Shown here: one piece after another, positions 15,484-24,283 of the stretch
Layout of the letters: every line of letters starts with the position of its first letter
How positions within the stretch are numbered: the stretch's first letter is position 1
DNA from: Acidobacteriota bacterium
Lineage (GTDB): Bacteria > Actinomycetota > Acidimicrobiia > Spongiisociales > ZC4RG35
Direction: 5' to 3'
Length of the DNA: 46,546 nucleotides
Assembly: GCA_022573225.1 (NCBI GenBank)
Contig: JACZUI010000017.1
Coordinates: forward strand, 1-46,546
Notes under the pieces: model-generated
The model's database searches: none
What the model was told of the DNA's origin: nothing
What the model saw: the letters and a program-made list of their open reading frames with translations, nothing else
Translations under genes and position numbers: made by a program

Positions 15484-15534
15484 AGCGGGCCGTTCCGACC
15501 GTCTGGTGATGAGCGGTAGGCCTGATCCGCCGGC
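15484..15534. repeat. imperfect direct repeat, copy 2 (methyltransferase tail remnant)
   Basis: Resembles the end of the methyltransferase gene. In the matching frame it reads RSDRLVMSGR, against RSDYLVVSGR in the intact gene, and then loses one base before the stop. It looks like the decayed tail of a second methyltransferase copy. It lies between the VOC gene and the DUF222/HNH gene. Confidence 0.55.
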
Positions 15535-15572
15535 TGCAGAATCTGTCAGACCTTCCTTGTAGACATAGGGCC

Positions 15573-16793
15573 GTGAGCTATTCGGAATACTCAACGGACG
15601 CCCTCGAGCAGGAAATCCTCGCCCACTGCCAGGAGAGATCAAGGCTGGACAGCGAAGACATTGAAGTCCTGGAGGAACTCGATCGGCGGCAGATTGCCTC
15701 GGCCGATGGTTGCCGAAGCCTGGCCGAGTGGTACTCGATGAAATTCGACGTCGGATTGGATACCGCCAGGAAGACGGTGCGCACCATGCGACGGACCGAG
15801 CGCCGACCGGAATTGCGGCACGCCCTGGCCGAGGGAACATCATTTGACCGGGTTGAGGCCCTCTCCAAGATCCACGACGACATCGGGCTGATGGAGCATC
15901 TTGATATCGGCGGCCTCCGTCGAGAGTCTGCTCGGCGGGCACGGATCAGTGCCGACGAGGAGCACCGCACCGCCAGGGAGCGATTTCTTGTGGTCTGTCG
16001 CATAAATGCTTCGAGTGTGTCTCCGAGGCATCGGCGTTCGAATCGCAAGGACGCACAACGAAGCCGCACCTGATCGTGCGGCGAGGCGGAGGACGCCGCG
16101 AGCGGCGTCGAGGGCCGGAGAGACGCCGGAGCCATCTATGAGACGGGCCACTTGCTGCAACCGAGTCTTGACGAATCATGGTGGAAGTTGTGGGGAGGCC
16201 TGGACGGTCCTTCTGGCGCCATCGTTGAAAAGGTCTTGACCGAGAAGGCCGACCAACTGCCGGCATTCCCTGACGGAACCACGGGCGATGTCTCCTGGCG
16301 GAAAGCCACCGCCCTGGTCGAAGTGTGCACCTCGGATGACCCTCCACCTGCTCAGGTGACGATCTTCGTTGACGCAAAAGAAGCGGTCGAGTCTAAGGGT
16401 CAGGCCGGTGTTGTTCTCGAATCTGGACCGAAGGTGGGGGCCGTGGCCCTGGAAGCGATCCTATGCAATACCACCACCGAAGTGATCGCGAAAACGGAGG
16501 ACGGACGTCTCATGGAATACGGTCGGAGACGCAGGACTGTCCCGCCTGCCCTCAAGAGAGCCATCATCCACCGCGACGGCGGGGTGTGTGCCGCCGACGG
16601 TTGTGAGAGCCGCTATCGGCTCGAGGCCCACCACACCATCCTCTGGTCTGAGGGCGGGACCACAAATCCCGACGATCTTCTTACTTTGTGTTGGTTCCAC
16701 CATCGTGTCGTTGTCCACGAGCGAGGTTTCGAGCTATTCAGACACAAGGACCACGGTCGGATCCGTTTCCGAAGACCCGATCGATGTAATTAG
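15573..16793 (+). pseudogene. DUF222/HNH (13E12-type) protein interrupted by a short insert
   Basis: The first part (GTG at 15573, about 141 residues) is a DUF222 domain ending ERFLVV. The second part, from about 16152 (LQPSLDESWWKLWGG), continues the same domain and ends in an HNH nuclease motif (RDGGVCAADGC, then EAHHTILWSEGG, then LCWFHHRVVVHE). Both parts are in the same frame, but about 155-160 bases between them do not fit the family and contain a TGA at 16071. Without that insert the protein would be an ordinary 350-residue family member. It is probably broken, although the HNH half could be expressed alone. Such genes are multi-copy and mobile-like in Actinobacteria. Confidence 0.75.
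15996..16151. repeat. insert with perfect palindrome inside the DUF222/HNH gene
   Basis: An estimated 156-base segment unrelated to DUF222. It contains the perfect hairpin GACGCCGC-GA-GCGGCGTC at 16092-16109. Edges are estimated from where the protein stops and resumes the family pattern. No coding potential or clear target-site duplication is seen. It may be a REP- or MITE-like element. Confidence 0.5.
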
Positions 16794-16843
16794 GGGTGGC
16801 CCCTTCCCCACCACCCCGGATGGTTCAGGGATAATCAGAGGCA

Positions 16844-17272
16844 ATGACCGGATACAGCGGGACACCCTTGTCCAAGAAGCTGGGGATCAAGGAAGGAAGC
16901 ATCGTCGGACTCCTCGGGGCGCCCGATGGCTTTGCCGCGACCCTGGGCGACCTGCCAGCCGAGGTCGTGCTCCATCATGCCTCCAAACCTTCAGACATCT
17001 TCATTGTTTTTGCTCGATGGACCTCCGAAATGAAGGCCGGCTATGCAACGGCCATGGCACTCATCCCCGCCGACGGTGCCATCTGGGTTGCCTGGCCCAA
17101 GAAGAGCTCCGGCGTCGAGACCGATCTCACCGGAAACACCATGCGCGATCTCTTTCTCCCCACGGGAATGGTCGACAACAAGGTGTGCGCCATCGACGAG
17201 ACATGGTCCGGTCTCCGGTTTGTCGTTCGCAAGGAGAATCGCGGCTCGTGGCCTGGGCACGGTAGCGTCTGA
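16844..17272 (+). CDS. DUF3052 family protein
   Basis: A 142-residue cytoplasmic protein of the DUF3052 family, widespread in Actinobacteria and of unknown function. It starts MTGYSGTPLSKKLGIKEG and has the conserved ADGAIWVAWPKKSSGV and VDNKVCAIDETWSGLRFVVRK segments (the latter in part: KVCAIDETWSGLRFV). No membrane segment or known catalytic motif. The ATG lacks a strong ribosome binding site. A truncated PPOX-like frame starts 3 bases after its stop. Confidence 0.8.
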   Translation: MTGYSGTPLSKKLGIKEGSIVGLLGAPDGFAATLGDLPAEVVLHHASKPSDIFIVFARWTSEMKAGYATAMALIPADGAIWVAWPKKSSGVETDLTGNTMRDLFLPTGMVDNKVCAIDETWSGLRFVVRKENRGSWPGHGSV

Positions 17273-17275
17273 CGT

Positions 17276-17473
17276 ATGGGAATTGATCCCGTCTACCGCA
17301 CGCCACATGGGCTCACTGACGAGATTCGAGCGCGTCTGGCAACCCAAGGAAACGCGATCCTTGCCACTGTCAATCCCGACGGTGCTCCCCATCGAGCTGG
17401 GAGGCGACATCGACTCCAATCCACCCAACACCTGGTTCAAGGATCTGGATATTTCGTAGAGCCACCGTCCTAA
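17276..17473 (+). pseudogene. truncated PPOX-like (flavin/F420 oxidoreductase) gene
   Basis: An open frame of 65 codons whose first 38 residues (MGIDPVYRTPHGLTDEIRAR, then ATQGNAILATVNPDGAPH) match the start of pyridoxamine-phosphate-oxidase-fold proteins of the F420/flavin class. After that point no frame continues the family, and the remaining residues are Arg/Gln-rich and unrelated. About 100 residues of the usual fold are missing. I treat it as a gene remnant. Confidence 0.5.
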
Positions 17474-17499
17474 CCCGCGACTCGGCGTAGCCTGCTCCC

Positions 17500-18168
17500 A
17501 TGCGAGCCAAAGCGACGTTCACTCTTTTGGCTCTCCTTGTCGCAGCATGCGGTGGGAGCGCCGACACGACCAGCACCACGGAGGCCGCCGCGGCCACGAC
17601 CACCACTGCGCCGGCTCCGCAAACGACCACGGCTGCAGCTGCGACTACGACGACTACGACCGAGGCCCAGACCACAACCACAGTCGCAGCGGAAGAGGGT
17701 GCCCGGTTCGTTCTCTCCACCGTGGTGTTGGGGGACGGGGCCATGGTTGTCATCACCAACATCGGGAGTGAGTCCGGAAACCTGGGCGGGTACGCCCTTT
17801 GTCAGCGGCCCAGCTACTTCACCCTTTCAGACTTCGAGGTCCCCGCCGGCCAGTCAGTAGCTATCAGCCTGGGCGGAGACACATTCGATCCGCCCGACGG
17901 CGCATTGGTGATAGAGGAAGTCGCGCGCATCAGCGCACTGAGTCCCGACAGTGGTGAGGTTGGTCTCTACTCGATCTCCAGCTTCTCCACCAGCGATGCG
18001 ATCCTCGGCTACGTGGAGTGGGGCTCATCGGGGCACGGACGAAGCTCGGTAGCCGTCGGTGCCGGGATCTGGGAGACCGGTGGATTCGTGGAGACCACAG
18101 CCGAAACCACGACGCTCACCGCAGACCTCTTGCCGCCGGCCGAGTCGGGCGACTGGAGCGCTTCCTAG
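17500..18168 (+). CDS. lipoprotein with Thr-rich linker and lamin-tail-like domain
   Basis: A 222-residue secreted lipoprotein. The signal peptide ends in a lipobox (LLVAAC), so Cys17 should be lipidated and anchored outside the membrane. Residues about 22-65 are an Ala/Thr/Pro-rich low-complexity linker, typical of actinobacterial surface proteins. Residues about 68-200 look like a small beta-sandwich (MVVITNIGSESGNLGGYAL, then FEVPAGQSVAISLGG), reminiscent of lamin-tail domains, which bind surfaces or partners. Ligand unknown. Its neighbours (a gene remnant and a convergent cdd) give no functional clue. Confidence 0.7.
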   Translation: MRAKATFTLLALLVAACGGSADTTSTTEAAAATTTTAPAPQTTTAAAATTTTTTEAQTTTTVAAEEGARFVLSTVVLGDGAMVVITNIGSESGNLGGYALCQRPSYFTLSDFEVPAGQSVAISLGGDTFDPPDGALVIEEVARISALSPDSGEVGLYSISSFSTSDAILGYVEWGSSGHGRSSVAVGAGIWETGGFVETTAETTTLTADLLPPAESGDWSAS

Positions 18169-18210
18169 AAACGAGTTGACCAATCAACGGTTGGTGGCTG
18201 GGAACCCCGA

Positions 18211-18600
18211 CTACAAGCTGAACCGGTGGGGCAGCAACTCTTCGAGGGTGTGCTCCCGAATCTCAGAGCCATCACCGGCGGTCACTATCAATCTCTCGAC
18301 GTCGAACTCGGACATGATCTGACGACACCGCCCACACGAGTAAGCGCCCTCGACGTCGTCGGCGTCGATACAGGCAACGGCGACCGTTTCAATCTTGCGA
18401 ATCCCCTGAGCGGCCGCAGTGTTGATTGCAGTGGCTTCGGCACAGTTCGAAGAGGGGTAGGCGGCATTCTCGACGTTGGCGCCTGTGACTATCTCACCAT
18501 TGCCGCCGACCACGACCGCACCCACCCGGAAGTTTGAATACGGCGAGTAGGAATGCTCGGCCGCCGCCCTTGCCGCTTCAGCGAGTTCTTGGTTGTTCAT
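18211..18600 (-). CDS. cdd: cytidine deaminase
   Basis: Converts cytidine and deoxycytidine to uridine and deoxyuridine in pyrimidine salvage. The 129-residue length suits the small tetrameric type. The zinc site is NCAEATAI (ligand Cys and proton-shuttling Glu) plus YSCGRCRQIM, where the more usual PCGxCRQ begins with Ser. The N-terminus has YSPYSNFRVGAVV. Its ATG overlaps the ftsY stop by 4 bases, so it is the last gene of the leftward smc-ftsY operon. Confidence 0.9.
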   Translation of the reverse strand: MNNQELAEAARAAAEHSYSPYSNFRVGAVVVGGNGEIVTGANVENAAYPSSNCAEATAINTAAAQGIRKIETVAVACIDADDVEGAYSCGRCRQIMSEFDVERLIVTAGDGSEIREHTLEELLPHRFSL

Positions 18601-19583
18601 GCCTGCTCCAACAATTCGGTGACGAAACTATTCGGATCGAACGGCTCGAGGTCTTCGACACCCTCCCCTATACCGACAAACTTGACCGGGACCCCAAGAC
18701 GACGCTCGATGGCAATGACGATGCCACCCCGGGCGGTGCCGTCGAGCTTGGTGAGGACGATCCCACTTACCGGTACAGCCTCTGAGAAGGCGCTCACCTG
18801 GGTCAAACCGTTCTGGCCCGCCGTCGCATCCAATACCAGAAGCACTTCGTCGACCAGGCCACCATCACCGTCGGCGACTCGATGGATCTTCGACAATTCC
18901 GCCATCAGGTTCTTCTTGTCGTGAAGCCGACCGGCGGTGTCGACGATGACCACATCCGTTCCCTTCGATCGTGCCGAAGCGAGCGCATCGAAGACGACCG
19001 CGGCCGGGTCACCGCCTTCCTGACCGCCGACCACATCTATCCCGATGCGCGATCCCCAGGCCTTCAACTGCTCTCCGGCTGCGGCCCGGAAAGTATCGGC
19101 CGCTGCCAACAGGACCGACTTTCCTTCTGAGCCGAGCCTCGAACCGAGCTTGGCGATGGTGGTCGTCTTGCCGGTGCCATTGACCCCGACAACCAGGATC
19201 ACTGACGGCGCCGACCCATGTCCCAGATCCCGATTCTTTCCGTCGAGTTCGGCGAGCAATCGACTGGTCAGAAGTTGCTTCGCCTCACCAGCGGTCGCCG
19301 GTTTTTCTGCCCGAACCGCGGCAACGATCTCCGACGACGACTCCACGCCCATGTCTGCGGCGATCAGAGCCTCCTCGATCCCGACCCAGGCGCTGTTGTC
19401 GAGGCCCGATCCCCAGGCGCCTCGAAGTGCTGCCCCCAGGCTTGCCGCCGTCTTGGCAAGCCGACCAGTGAGCGCTCGATCAACGGTCGCGCCACCAGGT
19501 CGACGAGCCCGCACGAAGATCAGCCCCGCCGCAACCAGGATGAGGGCGACGACACCCAAAACGACCAGAAGCTGCGTATCCAC
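18597..19583 (-). CDS. ftsY: signal recognition particle receptor FtsY
   Basis: The membrane-bound GTPase that receives SRP-ribosome complexes for co-translational insertion. The 328-residue protein starts with a membrane segment (LLVVLGVVALILVAAGLIFV, residues 5-24), then a helical N domain and the G domain: G1 GVNGTGKTTT at 133-142, DTFRAAAGEQL, DTAGRLHDKKNLM and TKLDGTARGG. The long acidic A domain of E. coli FtsY is absent, as in many Actinobacteria. It lies 28 bases after smc and overlaps cdd. Confidence 0.93.
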   Translation of the reverse strand: MDTQLLVVLGVVALILVAAGLIFVRARRPGGATVDRALTGRLAKTAASLGAALRGAWGSGLDNSAWVGIEEALIAADMGVESSSEIVAAVRAEKPATAGEAKQLLTSRLLAELDGKNRDLGHGSAPSVILVVGVNGTGKTTTIAKLGSRLGSEGKSVLLAAADTFRAAAGEQLKAWGSRIGIDVVGGQEGGDPAAVVFDALASARSKGTDVVIVDTAGRLHDKKNLMAELSKIHRVADGDGGLVDEVLLVLDATAGQNGLTQVSAFSEAVPVSGIVLTKLDGTARGGIVIAIERRLGVPVKFVGIGEGVEDLEPFDPNSFVTELLEQA

Positions 19584-19611
19584 GATCTAAATGGTGTCCC
19601 CGAGTCGGGCC

Positions 19612-22600
19612 TTACGCAACCTGGTCGACTCCAACCTTGGTCATGTCCTTTCGGACCGCCTGCGACGATCCACCCGGTTCCATGGTGACGCCGTACAGAA
19701 CGTCGGCCGCTCCCATGGTCTGCTGCTGATGGGTCACGATCAGGAGCTGCGCCCGCAGCCGAAACTCGTCGACGATCTTCAAGAAACGACGCAGATTGGC
19801 GTCATCGAGGGCGGCTTCGACCTCGTCGAGCACATAGAACGGGCTGGGCCGGGCCTCGAAGACCGAGAACAAGAAGGCCAACGCGGCAAGCGACTGCTCT
19901 CCACCCGAAAGCAGAGTGAGCTGGCTCACCTTCTTGCCCAGGGGCTGGGCGTCGATGATCAAACCCGAGTGGGCCTCTTCGGGGTCGGTGAGCTTGATCC
20001 GGCCACGGCCCCCAGGGAAGAGAATTGAGAAGTACCGCTGATAGGCCTCTGCGACCTCATCGAACGCTTCCTGAAAACGCTGATCGATCTCGGCTTCGAG
20101 GGCAGCGATCACCTTTCTCAACTCGGCTCTCGACGACTCGACATCAGCGAGTTGTGAGGTGAGAAACTCGTGTCGCTCGCTCATCTCGGCGTATTCAGCG
20201 GACGCGAGTGGATTGATCGGCCCAAGACGTCTCAGTTGGGACGTTTTCTCCTCGAGGATCTGCTCCAGGTCGGCGTCTTCCGGATAATCGGGTCTAACCG
20301 CATCCTCGGTGGCCTCGATCTCGGCGTCGGCATCGCGACGCACTCCTTCGACGACACTCTCCCTCTGGAGTCGCAACTCGGTGAGCCTGACCTCGATCTG
20401 ACCCAACCGTTCCCTGCCGCTGCCGACGCCCGCTTGAGTGGTCTCGTAAGCGCCTCGCGCCGTCTCGAGCTCGGCAAGAGCGCCCTGGTTGGCCTGGCGG
20501 AGCTCAGCCTGACGATCGCGGAGCAGACGCAGCTTCGCGCTGAGAATCTCGACCGAACGGCGCGCGTACGACTCCACCGACTCAAGGGTGCCGGTGTCGA
20601 GCTGCCCCGGCTGACCTTCACCCACCCTGGCCAAGTCAGCCTTGATTCTGGTGACCCGCTCTTCGAGCAGCTTGCGTCTCTCTGACACAGATTGGTTGCG
20701 GGTGGCCGCCTCTTGCCATTCGGACCGGGCAACCTCGCGCGCTGCCGCGAGATCGAGCCGCCGGGACTCCATCTCTTCCCAGATCCTCACCCTGGCGGCC
20801 TCCTCCCCTTCCAGCGCAGAGAGCCGCTGTTGAAGCTGAGCAATCTGACGCTCATGCTCGGCAGCGCCCTCGGTCAGAGACAGGCTGCGCCGGGTAAGGC
20901 GGGACTGCTCCTCCTCCAAGACGTCTACCGACTTCTGGAGACGGGCCATGGCTTCAGTCTTGCCGGCCAAAGAAGCCTCGATCGCCTCAAGGGCTTCGAG
21001 GGCGGCCCGCTCGGCCTCTCGGCTCTTCTCGAAGTCTCGTTTGGCCGCCGTGAATATCGACTCGGCGCGGGCAAGCCCGGTTTCGGCCTTCTCCTGGGCG
21101 ACCTCGGAGGCTTCGAGCATCGCCGGCCCGACTCCGTCGGGATGCGCGATCTGGACACCGGCCACCGAAATGAGATCACCCTCCGGAGTCACGGCTCGAA
21201 GCGCGGGATGCTTGCGAACCAGTGACCACGCAGTCGTCCAGCCTTCAACCAGCAGCACATCTCCGAGAAGCCGGCTCGCCAGGCCCGCATCCTTCCCAGG
21301 ACCCAATCGGTCTACCAGCGCCTCGACACCTGATACGGCTGCGACCTCCGATGCCGGGCTCGGAACGGGACTCGTGACCGACACAACGGGAATCCCTCCG
21401 ACTCCCGACGACTTCACGGCCTCGACCGCCATTTGCATTTCTTCGACGCTGGTGAAGGCGACCGAGCCGACCCAGCCGCCCAGCGCAGCATCAACGGCTC
21501 TCTCGAGCCCTTCGGGCACGTCGAGAATTGAGGCAAGGTTCCCGAGTGCTCCGGTCGCCGACTCGACCTGGCGCCTGGCCTCTACGTCAAACGAGCCCTC
21601 CAGGGCCGCAGCCACGGCCTCAACCCGGGCCTGGGCCGCAGCTTGATCGAGTTTCGCAGTCGTGGCGGTCTCCTCTGCTTGTGACCAGGCCTCCTGGTCA
21701 CGGGTCCGGGCGCGGATGGCCGACTCGTAGACAACCGACAGCTCGGAGAGCCGTTCGTCGGTTGATCTGACCTCATCGTTGATTCCGGCAATCTCGCCTG
21801 CCTCATCACGAACCTGTCCGCCCACGATTTTCAACCGGCCTGCAACGGACTCTTCCTCACGTGCGTCCCGGGCGAGCGCTGCTTGGAGAACACTCAGCTC
21901 ACCTCTGACCGCGGCGACTGCGCCCTCAGGAGAAAGTGAGGTTTGGATGGCGATGGCTCGCTCTTCATCTTCGAGGCTGCGAAAGGCTGCTTCCCGGGCA
22001 GCAGCGAGGTCCGCTGCCTCGGTCTCAACAGCCACTACCGAGCCCATCTCCTCATCTATCGCGGCATGCTCCGACTCGAGGTCCTCCCTTCGCTCGACCT
22101 CTGCTCCACGACGACCTTCATCTGCCTTTATCCGCTCGTGGGCCACAGAGCCCATCCGACGAAGACGTTCGACTGTGGTCTCGAGCCGGGCTGCGGCAGC
22201 CGTGTCGCGTTCCAGGTCCGCTCCCACCGTCGAAGCCAGGTCGGTGAGCCGGGTGAGATCGGCTGAGAGTGTTGCCTTCAGGCCCCCGTCATGTTCTACC
22301 TGGGAGGCAACGGTGAGCTGTTCGGCCTCCAGTTCGACGATCTCGGCGCCATATCGCTCCAATGTGTGCCGTGCGAGATACAGGTGAAGGTCGCGAACTC
22401 CTGCCTTGAGGCCGTCGTACCGCTCGGCAGCGCGCGCCTGGCGCTTCAAGGGCCGCATCTGACGTTCGATCTCACCTACGAGGTCGCGGAGGCGGATCAG
22501 GTCGTCATCGGTGCGCTCGAGCCGCCGTTCTGCTCTCTCCTTGCGCCGCCGATGTTTGAGGACTCCGGCCGCCTCCTCGATGACCGCACGATGATCCTCC

Positions 22601-23061
22601 GGAGATGCGTTGAGCACCCTCCCAATCTCGCCCTGACCGATGATGACGTGCTGGTGGCGGCCGACACCCGAGTCGCTGAGCAGGTCCTGAATGTCGAGGA
22701 GCCGGCAACCGACGCCATTGATCTCGTATTCACTTGACCCGTCGCGGTAGAGACGGCGAGTCAGCGAAACCTCATCGAGGTCCAAGGGAATCATCCGCTC
22801 GGCGTTGTCGATGAGGAGGGTCACCTCGGCGCGATTGAGGGAAGGCCGAGTGGCAGTGCCGGCGAAGATGACATCCTCCATCCTCTCGGTTCGCAACGCT
22901 CTGGTCGACTGGGTTCCCATCACCCATGAGAGAGCATCGACGAGATTCGACTTGCCGGATCCGTTGGGGCCGACCACGACGGTGACGCCCGGTCGGAACT
23001 CCAACCGGGTCCGATCAGCGAACGACTTGAAACCGACGAGTTTGAGTGACTTCAAATACAC
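19612..23061 (-). CDS. smc: chromosome segregation protein SMC
   Basis: The condensin ATPase that organises and separates chromosomes. At 1149 residues it has the full SMC layout: Walker A GPNGSGKSNLVD at 31-42, a Q-loop region GQGEIGRVL, a long coiled coil, a hinge at about 495-660, a second coiled coil, then LSGGEQSLAALAF and the Walker B segment PFYVLDEVEAALDD near the C-terminus. Its partners scpA and scpB are not in the window. It sits between acyP and ftsY as in mycobacteria. Confidence 0.95.
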   Translation of the reverse strand: MYLKSLKLVGFKSFADRTRLEFRPGVTVVVGPNGSGKSNLVDALSWVMGTQSTRALRTERMEDVIFAGTATRPSLNRAEVTLLIDNAERMIPLDLDEVSLTRRLYRDGSSEYEINGVGCRLLDIQDLLSDSGVGRHQHVIIGQGEIGRVLNASPEDHRAVIEEAAGVLKHRRRKERAERRLERTDDDLIRLRDLVGEIERQMRPLKRQARAAERYDGLKAGVRDLHLYLARHTLERYGAEIVELEAEQLTVASQVEHDGGLKATLSADLTRLTDLASTVGADLERDTAAAARLETTVERLRRMGSVAHERIKADEGRRGAEVERREDLESEHAAIDEEMGSVVAVETEAADLAAAREAAFRSLEDEERAIAIQTSLSPEGAVAAVRGELSVLQAALARDAREEESVAGRLKIVGGQVRDEAGEIAGINDEVRSTDERLSELSVVYESAIRARTRDQEAWSQAEETATTAKLDQAAAQARVEAVAAALEGSFDVEARRQVESATGALGNLASILDVPEGLERAVDAALGGWVGSVAFTSVEEMQMAVEAVKSSGVGGIPVVSVTSPVPSPASEVAAVSGVEALVDRLGPGKDAGLASRLLGDVLLVEGWTTAWSLVRKHPALRAVTPEGDLISVAGVQIAHPDGVGPAMLEASEVAQEKAETGLARAESIFTAAKRDFEKSREAERAALEALEAIEASLAGKTEAMARLQKSVDVLEEEQSRLTRRSLSLTEGAAEHERQIAQLQQRLSALEGEEAARVRIWEEMESRRLDLAAAREVARSEWQEAATRNQSVSERRKLLEERVTRIKADLARVGEGQPGQLDTGTLESVESYARRSVEILSAKLRLLRDRQAELRQANQGALAELETARGAYETTQAGVGSGRERLGQIEVRLTELRLQRESVVEGVRRDADAEIEATEDAVRPDYPEDADLEQILEEKTSQLRRLGPINPLASAEYAEMSERHEFLTSQLADVESSRAELRKVIAALEAEIDQRFQEAFDEVAEAYQRYFSILFPGGRGRIKLTDPEEAHSGLIIDAQPLGKKVSQLTLLSGGEQSLAALAFLFSVFEARPSPFYVLDEVEAALDDANLRRFLKIVDEFRLRAQLLIVTHQQQTMGAADVLYGVTMEPGGSSQAVRKDMTKVGVDQVA

Positions 23062-23123
23062 AGTGAATCCCTGGCGAATAACACGGTTGTAATTATCCCA
23101 AAAGGCTAACAGGCGTCGATCGG

Positions 23124-23420
23124 TCAGTGGCTCTTACTGGGGTTGGAGTGGATGAAGAAGTCCTCGAGCGTCCGATCGGCGGCAACCACATCCGACTCCA
23201 CGCCGGTCACTATGGCATGCGACGGACCCGCCCACAGCCAGGTGACCAGATGGTCGATCGAGTCGGCTTCGCCCTGTGCCAATACCTCGACTCGACCATC
23301 GGCCAGGTTCCTGACCCAGCCAACCAGATCCAGGGATCGGGCCGTCTGACGACAACCCTGCCGATACCCGATTCGTTGGACTGCTCCGCTCACGAACGCA
23401 TGAATCGTCTTGTCAGGCAC
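23124..23420 (-). CDS. acyP: acylphosphatase
   Basis: Hydrolyses acyl phosphates. The 98-residue protein, from a GTG at 23420, has the family pattern HAFVSGAVQRIGYRQG and LVGWVRNLADGRVEVLAQG, with the catalytic Arg (GYR) and Asn (VRN). The frame extends upstream to 23495 but that part is not family-like, and the GTG start overlaps the mutM stop by 8 bases. The same gene lies between mutM and smc in M. tuberculosis. Confidence 0.85.
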   Translation of the reverse strand: MPDKTIHAFVSGAVQRIGYRQGCRQTARSLDLVGWVRNLADGRVEVLAQGEADSIDHLVTWLWAGPSHAIVTGVESDVVAADRTLEDFFIHSNPSKSH

Positions 23421-24246
23421 TGGGACCCTGCTGGCACGACGGGCAGAAATGGGTCGAACGGCTCCGGACCAGTATGCGTCTGATCGGTGTCCCACACGTC
23501 AGGCAGGGCAGATCGGTGCGGCCGTAAACCATCAACTGCTCCAGGTTCTCCCCCGCCCGGCCATCGGGCAGGAGATAGGCCAGATCGGACAAACTCGTTC
23601 CGCCGTTCTCGATTGCGGCCTCGAGAACCTCACGAATCGCCTGGATCAGCGCGGCGAGCTCTCCGGAGGCGATTGATCCTCCGGCACTCATCGGGTGGAT
23701 CCTTGCCTTGTGCAGGGCTTCGTCGGCGTAGATGTTGCCCAAACCTGAGATGAGGCCCTGATCGAGAAGCAGGGCCTTGATCGCAGCGGTGCGGCCAGCA
23801 AGAGCCTGCTCCAGTTCGGCCGGGCCGAGTGGTGAGGTCCAGGCGTCAGGGCCGAGCCTTGCCAGCCCTGAGAAGCCGATCTCCTCCTCATTGAAGACGG
23901 CAACGAAGCCAAAAGTTCTCGGGTCGACGAACCTGACGATGTTTCCGGTATCGAGGGACGCCCGGAAATGGGTGTGCGGCTCCGCTTCCCCGTCGATGGT
24001 GAACCGTCCCGACATCCCGAGATGGGCAACCATCATCTGGCCGTCATCGAGAGTTGCATGGAGGAATTTCCCGGTTCGGCCCACATCGGACACCCGGCGG
24101 CCAACCAGCCGGTCTTCCACTTCTCTGGGTCCCGAGTTGTAACGGGCGGTTCGTTCGTGGGTTACCGCCACCTCTTGGATCAACGCACCGGTCATGACTC
24201 CAGCGAGGTGACGGCGGGTGATCTCTACTTCGGGAAGCTCTGGCAT
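23413..24246 (-). CDS. mutM: formamidopyrimidine-DNA glycosylase
   Basis: Removes 8-oxoguanine and ring-opened purines from DNA and nicks the site. The 277-residue protein must start MPELPEVEITRRHL, because Pro2 and Glu3 are the catalytic residues; the frame upstream (to 24462) is not used. It has a helix-two-turn-helix region (LLLDQGLISGLGNIYADEAL) and a C-terminal zinc finger (CLTCG, then FCPSC). Its start diverges from the + strand membrane gene by 37 bases. Confidence 0.93.
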   Translation of the reverse strand: MPELPEVEITRRHLAGVMTGALIQEVAVTHERTARYNSGPREVEDRLVGRRVSDVGRTGKFLHATLDDGQMMVAHLGMSGRFTIDGEAEPHTHFRASLDTGNIVRFVDPRTFGFVAVFNEEEIGFSGLARLGPDAWTSPLGPAELEQALAGRTAAIKALLLDQGLISGLGNIYADEALHKARIHPMSAGGSIASGELAALIQAIREVLEAAIENGGTSLSDLAYLLPDGRAGENLEQLMVYGRTDLPCLTCGTPIRRILVRSRSTHFCPSCQQGPSA

Positions 24247-24283
24247 CTGATTCGGTCCGGGGCGGGTTACCGTACCGCCGCCC

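Noticed and set aside
16071-16073. Second selenocysteine codon in the DUF222/HNH gene
   Set aside because: The TGA lies inside a non-homologous palindromic insert, not at a conserved Cys, so recoding is not supported.
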